From NCBI GenBank assembly GCA_944470555.2, contig OX104128.1, forward strand, positions 63,247,257-63,311,256: a stretch of 64,000 nucleotides of DNA, read 5' to 3'. Of the stretch, positions 21,801 to 33,790 are shown one piece after another. Under the pieces are notes generated by a model. It made no database searches. It was given only the letters and a program-made list of their open reading frames with translations, and was not told where the DNA came from. Within the stretch, counting starts at the first letter, position 1. Each line of letters begins with the position of its first letter. This stretch comes from Heterobilharzia americana. Lineage: Eukaryota > Platyhelminthes > Trematoda > Strigeidida > Schistosomatidae. The translations under genes and the position numbers were made by a program.

Positions 21801-22020
21801 TAGTCTATTAACATAATATAGCTGCCTATGATTAAGGTTAATGCCTGAAGTGTCATTTTTTTAAAATAACCGTATCGAGTCAAGAGTTCATTGACTTCAA
21901 TAAAACGGGTCAAATTGAATTATGCTAGATTTAGTTAGTCTGTTTGAATATCCACATATAAACATAAATTTTACACAGAATTACTTACTACAATCATGTT
22001 AATCATATGAAGTTGATAAT

Positions 22021-22084
22021 AGTGACAATAATCATTATTATTATAATACCAATAATAATAACAATAATAATAATAATAATAACG
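22021..22084. repeat. (AAT)n-rich simple repeat
   Basis: Imperfect AAT/ATT trinucleotide run of about 60 bases. Confidence 0.9.
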
Positions 22085-22259
22085 ATAATTTGTTTTCAAA
22101 TCGACAGGCATATGATGGAATTTCTAGATAATATATCAAAATTTTATAAAAAGTAAAGGATATGTTATCGTTGAATGTCCGTGATATTTTAGATGGTAAT
22201 ATAAAAACTGAACGTAACACTTTCACTACTTCAAACACGTTTAGTTGAGTAGCTTCATT

Positions 22260-22440
22260 TCGTAAACCTGACTAGGTATTGTAATCTATTTGATGGCTAG
22301 AAGCGGAATTTAGGACGCACGTTTCGTCCTACTTAAGATTTGTTAGCTGAATATACCTGTACACCAGTGAGTGATGTTGTTCACACTGCAACTAAAGTCC
22401 AGTACCCATCGCACTAAACACTAGGGCGTTATCCATCATT
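22260..22440 (-). mobile_element. SM-alpha-like SINE, minus copy of a head-to-head pair
   Basis: On the minus strand: tRNA-like head (ATGGATAACGCCCTAGTG, GCGATGGGTACTGGACTTTA), then ACTCACTGGTGTACAGGTA, a hammerhead block (22352-22308), then CTTCTAGCCATCAAATAG. The hammerhead has a good stem I (five of six pairs) and a perfect GAAACGUGCGUC stem III, but the catalytic box reads CUAACAAA instead of CUGANGAG, so it should be inactive. Confidence 0.8.
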
Positions 22441-22494
22441 AAGCCACTGGGAAACAGGAGCCATCACTTTTACAATCGGCATCAGTTGTCGTCT

Positions 22495-22790
22495 ACTGAT
22501 ACTCGTCGTAGCAACTGTCCTAGTGGATAATGCTCTGGCGTTTAAACGGATGGGTACTGGGCTTGGGTCTGAGTGGGAACAATACCACTCACTTGGGTGG
22601 AGGTACATCCAGCTGACAAGTCCTGAAAAGGACGAAATGCGCATTCTGAACTCCACTGCTAGTCATCAAATAGACTACAATATCATGAATAACCAGGCAG
22701 TATCGACGCATCCACACAGGAGCCCATCTGCCAACAGAGGTCGAGCAGTTCGACCCAGTGTAATTACAAGTATTAGGCATACTGCACTTT
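22495..22790 (+). mobile_element. SM-alpha-like SINE, plus copy of a head-to-head pair
   Basis: This is the best-preserved SINE of this family here: tRNA-like head (TCCTAGTGGATAATGCTCTG with GCTTGGGTCTGAGTGG as box B), ACTCACTTGGGTGGAGGTA, hammerhead, ACTCCACTGCTAGTCATC, then a 3' part reaching CAGTTCGACCCAGTGTAATT. It starts about 55 bases from the start of the minus-strand copy at 22260-22440, so the heads face each other. Confidence 0.82.
22607..22651 (+). ncRNA. Hammerhead ribozyme-like, one core base changed
   Basis: Stem II is perfect (GUCC/GGAC, 22620-22633), GAAA is at 22634-22637, stem III is UGCGCA-type and U22645 is at the cleavage position. The first box is CUGACAAG (22613-22620): the conserved G of CUGANGA is A, which should abolish or greatly reduce cleavage. 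Confidence 0.65.
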
Positions 22791-22829
22791 TTTTCAAAGT
22801 GTAGTTCAAAACTTATTGATCAGCGATTA

Positions 22830-23716
22830 ATGAAAACAAATCGACATGAAGCCTTGTATATTGGATTGGAGGATAAAACGAAGGACAAACAGTGGTTTGA
22901 ATACTACCACCGTCTATAGAAAATGTACACATTCTAACAGGTATCTAGACTTCAAGCCATCTAATCCAATGTCAGTTAAGGCACGTCTAGTCAAATGTCT
23001 AAATGATACAACTAGAAAACTGACTAGTCAGTACAAAGACCTAAACAAGGAACTGAAACACAAAAGAAGCGCTAATAGTTAATAACTATCCTCTACCGTT
23101 TATCAAGAAATTCGTACGAACACACAAGAAACGAAATAATAACAGTAACACGAGTACGAATAATCGCGACAACACAAATAGAAAGGAATTAACAGCCTCC
23201 ACTGTTACCTTATAAGGAAGGAACATCAGAAATTTTACGTAGGATCCTCAACAAAGCTGAAATTAGAGTGGCATTTAAACATACAAACTCACTTTATCGG
23301 CTGGCTCAAGGATGCGATAGAACCAATTGAGCAAAATAATCTAATCTATCAAGTTCTATGTAATGATTGCGAGGTCAAGTACATTGGTCAAACTAGCCGG
23401 TCGGGGTCAGTTAGAATAGCGGAAAATAGGAATTTAGCTAAATATAGAATGACAAATCCCAATAAAATCAATAATTCAGAAAAACACTCGACTATTCCAA
23501 TGCATGCATGCATTAACACACAACCACACAATAAAATGAGTGGGATAAAACCACTATACTTAAGTCCAATATAATTAGGTGGAGAGAGAAACAGATTGAT
23601 TACTAAACCTTTTTTTATCGAATCAATACGCAACACATATAGTAGAAATGATACAACACCTATACCAGAGATATGGAAAGTTTTACTACCAATAAAAACA
23701 AATAATATGAAGTGAT
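22830..23716 (+). pseudogene. Penelope-like element, 3' part (RT end plus GIY-YIG endonuclease)
   Basis: The + strand reads TVYRKCTHSNRYLDFKPSNP (the conserved YRKPTHTxRYL region after the Penelope RT palm), ARLVKCLNDTTRKLTS and LNKELKH, a VTLPYKEGTSEILRR-like block in another frame, NKAEIRVAFKHTNSLYRL, and then VLCNDCEVKYIGQTSRSGSV, the GIY-YIG endonuclease with its CxxC lead-in. It ends with IPEIWKVLLPIKTNN near 23705. Stops and frame changes are numerous. RT palm motifs are missing, so this is a 5'-truncated, dead copy. Penelope-like elements are known in schistosomes; I cannot name the family. Confidence 0.8.
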
Positions 23717-24589
23717 AGGACTATAAAAATCAAATGTCGAAAGTGATGTGATTACATTGATATGATTATCAGCAATGATAATTTGTGCTCGGAATGTCAT
23801 CAAGCAAATAATACAGTAGCACCGTGTGTGTTATAAATCTAATAAATAAATCAAATATAGAATGAAATTCCACCATAGTGCCCAAGTTTTACACTTATAT
23901 TGTATATATCAACAACAAGGAGTCGAGCTTTAAGTGCACAATTCGTAGTCCAACTATGACTAAAGAAAGTTACATATGAATGTTCGAATATATACAAATC
24001 AAAAACACCATACATATACCTTCAAACCTGTAGTTCTGCATACCTTAGTAAAGTCATCAACATTGTCTGACGACAGGAAGTGGACAATACCTTCTAACCT
24101 TATTTATTATTTCTTCATTAGCTTGCTTTATAAAAAACCTTTGATCTATTATGCTGCAGTAACGTATTATAGTGCTTGATTTGATAGCCATCAGTTAGTA
24201 AACCTCACAGCAAATTGAATCAATGATGATGCTAAGATTCAATCATTTAATTTGAATGGAACACCATTGAATACCTAGACAGATGTTGATATGATCCGTG
24301 CTTTGTTAAGCTGAGAATACAAAGAAATGGTACTTCAAAGCTTTACTACAACCACAATCAAGAACTTGCTGATATCAACTTTTAAAACTAGATAACACGT
24401 CCTGCAGAAATAGCAGAATACAACACAACACAGATAAGTGTAATTCCACTTTATCCAGTTTCGTTAGAATGCAAAGAAGGGAAATCAAAAATGATTGCCT
24501 TAACAACTGATTCTCAGCATTTGGAGGATCAGTCAATCAGTATCAACATTCAACCTGGTAATACTTGAATAATGGCCTAAGCTGCCACA

Positions 24590-25000
24590 TTAGAATATTA
24601 AGATATAAAGCGATAAGATGGATGAAAATGGAGTGGGAATAAAGTCGTATAAAGCGATAAGATGAAAAAGATTATAGCAGGTAAAGAAATGCTGTGCGAC
24701 GGTTAGAAAAAAGATAATAATATATGGATGCATGAGCATCAATGAGACCAACTTTTAACCATATCACCTAGAGTCTTCAATCACCAATTTCGGTTGTCAC
24801 CCGGACATCAACCAGAAAATCCATATTTCCTAACACAACTCGAACCAACAGAGTCATAGACTTCATGAAATGGTAAATGAAATCCTCGAAACCCAAGATA
24901 ACCAGGCAGGGTTCATACGTGACTATGGGTGCATACACCAGATCTTGAAACACACTAGCTGTATTTACAAATTTGAAGGCAGCAGTTGACTTCATAACTC
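24590..25000 (-). mobile_element. 3' tail of second RTE family (decayed fragment)
   Basis: Minus-strand GFEDFIYHFMKSMTLLVRVV and the TTEIGD stretch align with the KTWHQ.MKSLT..L..V and NQWLETLGDM segments of the family. Heavily mutated. Confidence 0.5.
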
Positions 25001-25009
25001 AACAAGTGT

Positions 25010-25500
25010 TATGACAATGTATTCGAGCACCTGTGTGCGTGTTAGAGCCCATTGTGAGATATCAGGTTAGTTGTTTACATCAAGTGCTATCCATCAAGGT
25101 TGCTCACACTCTCCATCTCTATTTAACTTTGCCATTTGTGTTCATAGATGGCTGCTTCTACAAGAATTGGACTTTTCACAGGAGATTTCTTAATAAACCA
25201 AAACTAATTAGATGATATGGTCCATTAGGGTGAATAGGTTGGCGGGATGCAATCTTCCGGGAACATCGAATGACAATTTGAGAATAATTGAGATGTATTT
25301 CCTCCCTCTCAAATGCAAACTGTGGCTTTAACACTAATCTGTATCAATGTCTCACCTGACAACAGGGAATTAATTAGTTGAGTACGTTGCTCACTTCATT
25401 TGTCGATGGTTAGAGACTAGGCGATATTGTTAAAAACGGCGCTCAGTGGTGCACATGCATCCACACATTATCTTCATCCTAACCGTTATACAGCATTTCT
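25010..25500 (+). mobile_element. Second RTE family, RT fragment fused to tail
   Basis: SAIHQGCSHSPSLFNFAI (near 25086-25140) matches the RT motif GVRQGCPLSPFLFNF. Further on, GATGGTTAGAGACTAGGCGA encodes WLETRR, the C-terminal tail motif. The sequence between them is too short for an intact copy, so there is an internal deletion. Confidence 0.6.
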
Positions 25501-25689
25501 TTACCCACTATAATTCTTTTCACCTTATGGCTTTGCAGGACAGTTGATTACTTCAGTCGCAATATGTTGTCTTTCCTCTTGTTTTGTATCATGATACTCC
25601 GATGTGAAATCTTAACACGTTATATAGTCGTATCTGGCCCTATGCTGACATTGACTAAGTGACTTTTACATGCGGCTATAATACATACA

Positions 25690-26230
25690 GTGATTTCATA
25701 AACATTTGATGCGGTTGTGAACCTTCATCAACTGAGACGGCTAAGACATGTGTTACGTATGTCTAACCACCATTTGCCTCGTCGCACAATTTTGGCCGAA
25801 GTAGGTTCAGGCTGGAAAAAGGTTCGGGGCTGCCAAACTAAAACATGACATCAATGCATGAAGCCCTTAATTCCTCGTTTGAGCCGTGTAGGACGATGGA
25901 GACTAGTCAGTTGGGGTCCACGAGACAAGGAAAACCAGTGGTTGGAGACTAGGTGATATGGTTCAGAATCGATGTCAGTGGCGCGGATGCATACACGTAT
26001 TATCCTCATGTTAACCACTATACTTAATTTCATCATCTTTTCATTCTTCCTTCCTCTCTTTTACTACTTCCCACTTTTGACAAATTTTTCTTTCCTTCTT
26101 CATCTTCCATTTTATTGATTTGTTTATTTAATGTGCTGATATGAGATGTATTAACTTGGACCATTACGCGCAGTAATGCCTGGTCCTATGTTTATCTTGA
26201 TCATGATGATTTCATAGGTCAATATTATTA
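25690..26230 (+). mobile_element. 3' tail of second RTE family
   Basis: Reads NLHQLRRLRHVLRMSNHHLP, RRTILAEVGSGWKKVRGCQT and WGPRDKENQWLETR with stops, followed by an AT-rich 3' UTR and the GCAGTAATGCCTGG motif at 26176. About 190 bases separate it from the previous fragment on the same strand. Confidence 0.75.
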
Positions 26231-28289
26231 CTTGGCCTAGTCCCTCTTTACCTTTTTCCAAGTTCATCATACTTTATTTATCACCGCACGCCAGGGTAAT
26301 TAGTGACTACACATGCAAGCCACCTCAGCTGACGTATTTCGCAAACCCACTCAATGACTAACAGTTACCACAGAGAAACGTATACCTTACTTCAACGTTA
26401 CTATTTTAAAAACAATCTGAAAAAAGAATATTCTTCTCGATAAATTCTTATCAGGTTCTACATTTATAAAATGGAATTGTTCATCGTGGAAACAGACCGA
26501 GTTTAAGGTAAATATGTTTTCAAAATAAGATGCAAGATACGGACTGTGAAGAAATTCACTGTTCTTTTCAGGTTTGTCGATATTATGATGACCAATACAC
26601 AGATAAAGAATTTTATGGTCAAAGAAAGACTGAAAAAGATAACAAATAAAGAAGATGGGAGTAATCTTTAGTTCACTGATGGCCAAAAGAGGAATAACGC
26701 ATGACCGTGTTCTTTCTGAATGCAAAGTTCAGTTCTGATCAATCTTATTGGTACAACTTCAGTTTTTCTCAGGATGTGTTGTTGAGCTATATGTGGCAAT
26801 ATTCTCAGAACACAGTGTGTGACAATAAGAGCTATATTAGCGTCTATGTGATACCGTATGTTTACTAGGTGCGTTAAGACAAATTTTAATCACTCACTCC
26901 ATCTTTTCTACAACAAGTCAGTAAATGTTATTGTATCCGGAGACGCACCTGCCTAATTGTAGGCACTATGTAACTTATTCTACAGGAACAGTTAAATTGA
27001 TATATGGAAAATAATGAGGGAGGAATAAGTAGATTATCCTTTAGTTTCTCATTGAGCATCGGCCGTCTACTGAAAAATAGGCAAAGCAAACTCGAGTAAA
27101 ACGTTTTGTCTACTGTTCCAGCCAGGTGTTGTGATAGGGTATCACTTAGAGTGTCTCCTTTTCCCCATTGTCATCAATTCGTGTTTAGGATTAGTGTATA
27201 CCTTTCATTTAGAATATCACGGATGTACAGTAGTTCTTTGTCCTCCACACACTTCTCGAAACAAATCGATTCTACTCTCAGATTACCTTGTGTTTGTACT
27301 TTATTGATAGGAGGTTGAGAACGTGTGTACACTATGCCTTAGTCATCGACTTTCTACATATACTTCACTTTATGCAGTCATCTTTTTTGCCAGTTAGTTG
27401 ATAGCTGGAAGTCAAAGGCCTACCTTCAGATATGCAATAAAGATGGTGATAGCATTTTTGAACTCTTGCTTGGTACAATGAAGCATTAAATATGACGGTA
27501 CAAAAAGGAGGAATATTATGGAGGATAGTAGTCGGATTAGTTGAGGTAGCATTGGTGTTTATTATTGGGTCGGAAGAAACCAAAGTCGGGATGATCTTAC
27601 GCTAAAAAAATTCTGAACACTCCTTTCAAGCATACGATTTAAAATGAAAGGGAATGAAGAATAAAAAAGATTGACCAGATGAACCCCAACTACTTTTTAA
27701 AATATACTAGATCAAGGATGATACAAAAGTTTGTCTCGAAGGGGAATTTCTTAGGGTTTGCTTAAGCAACGACTATAATGACTGCTGAAAGTAATCATTT
27801 CATGCAGAGTCACTGATAGGTTGCATGCATATTAAAAGTTAAAAGTCGCCAAAATAGAACAAAATTCTGCTGGAAATTTTTTTTCGTTTTAGTGTGGTTA
27901 GATGAAATCTGTATAGCTAAACAAACGATAACCTTACAGCCTGATAGGAATTGCTAGATTATAGAAATTTGATGAGAGGTAAGTATTTTTTTTCCAATTA
28001 TCTGTTAATTAGGAGATTTAAAAGAAAAAAACTCATAATAAGAATCGGCTGCATGTTTCAATTTAGTATGCAAATACAACTGAAGGAACTCAACGTCACA
28101 TATACAGCTGGTATGGGAAAATCACCAAGTACCATAAGACATGAGTTTCACGTAGACTTCACTTTCTTAAGCTATCGAAAGTTGAGCAGGAAAAAAAATA
28201 AATCAAACAGACAGACAGAAACAACATATGATGTGACGGTAAATGACTTTGAGACATCTCCCAAAGTTGTAAACCACCAAATCTAGGTG
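26231..28289. other. AT-rich spacer, nothing recognised
   Basis: No supported gene or element. A few short frames (for example minus strand near 27100-27310) show no family similarity. Confidence 0.45.
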
Positions 28290-28440
28290 TTTCATATACC
28301 CAAAAGTAAAACATTGAACTTTTCTACACGACTCAGACTAGCAGTCAATTCATGAGTTGATGCCACGTTTTATTTTAGGTATCCTCATAAATTTAGGCTG
28401 ATTCTACTGCGGATAACACACAACTTGAGAGTAGATAGCG
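28290..28440 (-). mobile_element. Short tail fragment of second RTE family (tentative)
   Basis: On the minus strand the order of a NVASTHELTASLS-like stretch and its flanks resembles the KTWHQ..KSLT..LS block, with many changes. Kept only because the same block is clear at several other sites. Confidence 0.35.
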
Positions 28441-30419
28441 ATTGTATATATATCTCAACTAGCAAAGTAGAAGACTGACTTATCTACCCTACCTAACACT
28501 TAACGTCCGAGTTCACCATTGCTCTTGTAGTATTGCCACCACATTAGAATGGGGTTATGAAAGCAGTAGTTATCAAACCACAGTAGACTTCACAAAACTT
28601 CTCACTCATATAGCCATTTTTGACAGTTGTACAGTAAGAGAGAGTAGGCATTATTGGAGAAGTATATTCATCAAATGCAGTATACACTAAACAAAAATTT
28701 TGTATCCCTGTCAAAACAATACAACTTGCAAACCTATATTCGCTGACTAGGTGTCTAAATTAATTGCTTAGCGTAGTCAACCAATATGCTCCCTGTTATT
28801 GAACTCAGAGCAAATTCAGACTAATCAAGAAGCAAAGATTGAGAAAATATTCCAAGCATTCTTAAGTCGTCGCTATGAGTTCTCAAAATGCTGGATTTTG
28901 CTCAAGTCTCTAACTACCACAACTATGTTATTTGACTACTTAATGAACGGTCGATTACAAAACCAATCTTGGCGGACCCGTATAAAATACAATTTTCCTA
29001 AGTACATTTATGAAAAAGTCGAAAAAAAATTGATAGAGTGGATATTTTTCTAACCGAAACTACTCAATTTAACCATCCCAGAAGACAACTTACCACAAGC
29101 ACTTATACAGATACGAATGTCCCTTCAAAAAAATGAAATGGATCCTAGAAGTCCTTTTCATTAGGAAATTATACTACAAGACTTGTCAACGAACATAGTA
29201 AAATGTTGTACATTTCTAATTTCAGACATTCTTAATTTTTTCAATTTCTCTTCGCATCCACTTTAGGATTTACTCTTATTTTTTACTCGTCTTATTATGT
29301 AAGACAAGATAAATCTGTAAACCAGTAACTACACTTTCGTGAAAGATAACGTTGGTTCCATTTTATCAATTCTAGAATATTATTTAACCTCATGAAAAGC
29401 CTGTTCACAGTGGAATGAATCATTTTTTTTTATAAAAACAAATTTCAAATGAATATTTACAAAAATTGCTATGAATAGACGACAAATTATGAGTTTAAAC
29501 ATTTGCTGTACAACATCAACCAACTCAAACTACATAAAGTTTTGAAAAGTAAGTCATCAGTCCTTAATATTAGTGACCATACTGGTGATATCATAAAGAC
29601 CTGTATTCTTTTATCTTCGTGTTAGTATTACTGCTGTCACATGTTTTGTATCTTTTTTTTTTCTTTGACTGAGATACTGATCACCAGTTAGTAGTCAACA
29701 AATACGACACTGTCAAAAAGTGTAACTGAACATTAGCATGAATTTCATCAGTTCGAATTCATCTAAAAGTCTGAAAGAGACTACGTAGTGACATCAGTAT
29801 GTAACTATGAAGATTACAACGAAATTTGTATGAAACACTAATGAAAATAGACTAAAGAGTGTAGAGGTTACCACAGGTTGCTACAATTCAAAACAAGGCA
29901 AAGAAAAAAACAAACAGGCAAAACGAAATATTATAGTGAATTAAACAAAGAGCAAACGGATGAATAAGAAACTAGTTCACAATCCAAACATTTGAATACA
30001 TAAATAAATAAAGTTATACAATTGAGTCAATTTTTATCAATTCTTAATTGCTATGTACGTTTTTCAACAAGAACTATATTATTAGACAGAAACCAACCAA
30101 GAATCTTCTACATTCTCTTACAGAGTTCAGTATAAATATTTAGATTTATGAGCTCAGGAAATAAGTTAATCTAACAAACTCAAAATTTCAACACTTTCTA
30201 ACCATAATCACTTTGACCTGATGATTTAAAAGACATATAGCAGACAGACAGACAAAATCATTGTAAAACCTTGCACAGAAGTACTACCGTTTCAACTTGC
30301 TGCAATTCACAGTAGAGTGCAAACAATGAGTGGGTAGAAAATCACTAATATTAAAGGAGATAAAAGTGCATGGAAGCAGGGATTTGAAAATCAGGCTATA
30401 TGAGAAGTTTCAAGCCCTA
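28441..30419. other. AT-rich spacer, nothing recognised
   Basis: Very AT-rich sequence with poly-A and poly-T runs. I see no element ends, Pol III boxes or coding exons. Confidence 0.45.
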
Positions 30420-33400
30420 GAAGACGTCAGAAATTGAATACATCTGTGCCATAGCGATAGTCTCAGTCATATCACCAAGTGTCTCTAACCATTTATTACT
30501 ATCATCTCAAAGACCCCAACCAAGCAGTCTACATTGCTCAGGTCAAGAGTAGGAAACTTTATCAACTGGTGCCATGTCTCACCATCTTCAACCGTCTTCC
30601 GTATCGTGGAACGTCGAGGTAGGCGGTGGCTCGGTGGGTGCAAGCCAAGCCATCCCAATCAACAAAGGTTCACAACCTCATCAATCGACTTACCTGTCTT
30701 ACCTACTACGCTTATATCAAACGCAAAGAATGCTGCGAAGACACCTTTGATCATAACCCTCCAACCGATTCATATCTTCTACTTCCAACTGCCATATCTC
30801 ACGGCCATAGAACAGGACATAACGGACTTCAGCGCAATTTATTCATCCTTTGATAGGCAGTAGGATATTTCTCCAACCCGTGACAAACATCATGCGATTT
30901 GACAACTGCTAAACGAGCATTCTGTATCCCAGTTGAGATTTCGTCAGTTACAAAGCCATTCGGTCTGTTGCTGCTCCCCAAGTAAGTCAATATCCTTACA
31001 TTTGGCAGGTGGGAGCAAGACATCTGCCAAACATACTCAGGTTTACACTCAACACATTCACAAGACCCTGCATTTTAACAGCATCTTCACACAACAGCAC
31101 AACATCCTCTGCATACTCTAAGTTTACTAGATGACCACCAGGGAGTAAACCAGTCCCTGTGAAGGCAGACGTACCCTAGATTATGTCCATCAGTACATCT
31201 ACAACGAAGTTGAACAGAAACTGTGACAGTAAACATTCCTGCTGGACAATACTAGTTGTCGTCAAATCTGACGACGACTATCCACAAGCCCCTACACAGC
31301 TGCGTGAGTTCAAGTACAGAACTTTGACTACCGTTACGTACCCGTCTGGTACTCCTTTTGAAGTCAGATGTAGCCAAAACATCTCACATTCAACAGAATC
31401 AAATGCTGCCTTCAGATCAATAAATGTCGAAAGTGCCGACCATCTGTAAGTACCTCTGAGTTCCATAACCTGAGGTAGAGTGAAGATTTGATCAATGCAC
31501 CTTCACCCTGGTCTAAAAACTGACTAATTTTCTAGAGCTTGCTGTTTCTCAGCTCCAGATAGGCATCGGATAACTATGGACCATAGGATATCGGACACGA
31601 TGTTAGGTAAACTAACCCACCAATGGTTGTTGCAAGATTCCCCTTCCTACTTATACACTAGAACGATCAACCATTAGGACCACTCTGGTAGGATTACCTC
31701 TGATTCTCATACGCTATTTAGTACACCCGTTAACCTACTCAGTAATTTCCTACCTGCATCCTTAAATCTCCTGGTTGCAAATCATTTGGAACTGCTGCTT
31801 TGCATCGTTTCAGGTTTGAAATAGACTGCTTAACTTCGAAGACGGTCGGACGACCGACATCTATGTACAATTCAGGTTCGGGTAGCATGCTGCGCAAATG
31901 AAGCGTCGTTGTGGGCCAGTGGAACTGACCTTCAAAGCTTTCCGACAACGTCCCAGCCATCTGTCCTCAGATGTTATCAGAGTCCCAGCCTTTTCGGTAG
32001 GGGTTTCACTAACTGTCGTTTTCTTCTCGCCAGTACCTTCAATAAGCAAAAATAACTGCCAAGTAATACCTAATGCTGATGCCTTTCTTCTCCATCTCTT
32101 TCGCTCTCGTCACACATCACTGCTCTTAGTCATTAAGAAAACTCTAGGTCAATTGACGTCTAAGCTACCTTCGCTCCTCACTATGATCAGAATCTATCGA
32201 AATGAGTCCTCGCACCAATCAGATTGGATGAAGTTGCAAAAATCCACTGGCTTTTGGCTTTTCTCCGGGTGTAGGTTAATAACCGTCATAACCGCCGTTT
32301 CTACAATGGACTAGATATCACACTAGACTGCATCAGGAAGAGAGTCACTGCCATTTCCAAACAAATACTCAGCTTGTTTACTGTAACTAGTAAGGCGCAG
32401 ACACAAACATATTCGTACTATCGCACAATCCCATTCTAGGTAGGTGCTCCAGAAAGAGCAGCAGTCCTTCAATGATGCCCTATACGAATTGGTCTCCATG
32501 TATTCATCCTTCATTTTGATATTGACGTACACCAAGTGAGATAATTTCTCCCCTAATTCTTGAATTCGGTGCTGGCCAGAAACAAGTGATTGACTGAGTG
32601 AAATTGCAACAGACGATCACCGTTGTCAGTCCGTTGGTATGCGAGTCCGTAAATACCACCAACATGCCTACCTTTCCAATTTTTTCAGCTTCCCTATTTG
32701 AGTGTTAAAGTCACCTGCCACTAGGACTATATCTGAACGTTTTGCTTTTCGTAGCAAAATTAACAGCTTCTCAAAAAACCCTTCCTTTGCATCTTCCAAA
32801 CTGCAGTCGGTGGGCACGTAGGTGGAAGTTACGAAAAGACATCGACCAGTCTCACGATCCTTCCTAGTTCTTACGGATGCATTCAGTCGAACAGAACACA
32901 GATGGCTGTTGACTGGTATTCAGTTGAGATGTGTGCTCCCCGCTCGGGAACTTAATGCTACGCCTACACTAGCAGGTCTACGGAAGCTAGCCATTAAATC
33001 TCTGAACATTCATAAAGTAAGCTCTAAAGATTCACCACATTGGCCAGGTAAAGTCAAATTATTAATGGCACTCGAGTCTCGGAAACAGCATACATCCACG
33101 GTCCGAGGATCCAGAGTTTTGTCAAGCGATGCCTTTTGTCCGATTAGGCATAGGGTTCGGATGTTGAAAGCTCCAATGTGAAATTGATAGTGGAGATTAT
33201 GGAGACTAGGAATGACATTTTGATAGCTTAGATCGTTAGTAATGGTCGCAGAGTGGGAGGTTAAGGGAGTTGCAACAGGCTTAATATTAGGACCATGAAG
33301 TGAAAGCAAAGGAGGAAACATAAGCAAGGAGGTCAGGTTATGTTTGATTGGGTACCACTGGGAGCGCGCGGGCAACCGGGACCTCCCAGCTGCCCACAAC

Positions 33401-33790
33401 CGTGGAAGTTGTCCCTGCAAGCTATCTGAGAGGGGGGAGAGATTAGCTTTGCATAACCGCAGAGCCCATGCGACACTTGTTTGAGGACCGTCATACACAA
33501 CCTTTTGACGGCTTTTGCTTTGAGATTCGGTTGTTCTTACGCCGGATAGGAAACGCCATACGGCCCGCGCCTCAGTACTACAAAGAAGGGAGGAGTGTAC
33601 TATTTTTGGGGCAAACCTCTTCTAAACCGCCTTCGCCCTTCCCATAGGGAAGGCAGTATCAGCATGATACTGCTAGTCATCCACGGGGAACAAATTATTG
33701 CTGCCACACTCCCGTCCAGCTAGCAGTACAACTTCACCTTAAGACCGCCATTAATACATAGCTACCTACACCGTAACGGCAACTGCTCTT
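30420..33790 (-). mobile_element. Second-family RTE-like retrotransposon, nearly full length, dead
   Basis: Minus strand, 5' to 3'. A 5' frame starts MYDGPQTSVAWALRLCKANL (33498) and runs into FHIGAFNIRTLCLIGQ, the endonuclease start. Endonuclease fragments follow (ETGRCLFV..TYVPTDCS near 32830; VAGDFN near 32710). The linker before RT reads RPTVFEVKQSISNLKRCKA (about 31850), then RT palm FIDLKAAFDSVE (about 31420). A YAEDVVLLCEDAVKMQ stretch near 31110 has the catalytic YADD as YAED. It closes with LTYLGSSNRPNGFVTDEIST (near 30990) and the tail NKWLETLGDM. Frameshifts and stops throughout. Its 5' part lies inside the inverted duplication (32799-35463). Related 3' tails are scattered at 8.5, 20.1, 24.6-26.2 and 28.3 kb, so it is the reference for those fragments. 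Confidence 0.85.

Noticed and set aside
26320..26400. Hammerhead motif (CTGACGTA ... GAAAC)
   Set aside because: First box is wrong after CUGACG, spacing to GAAAC is far too long and no stem II forms.
33010..33498. Host gene encoding the 162-aa MYDGPQ protein
   Set aside because: Its C-terminal part FHIGAFNIRTLC is the start of an RTE endonuclease, and downstream motifs continue the element.
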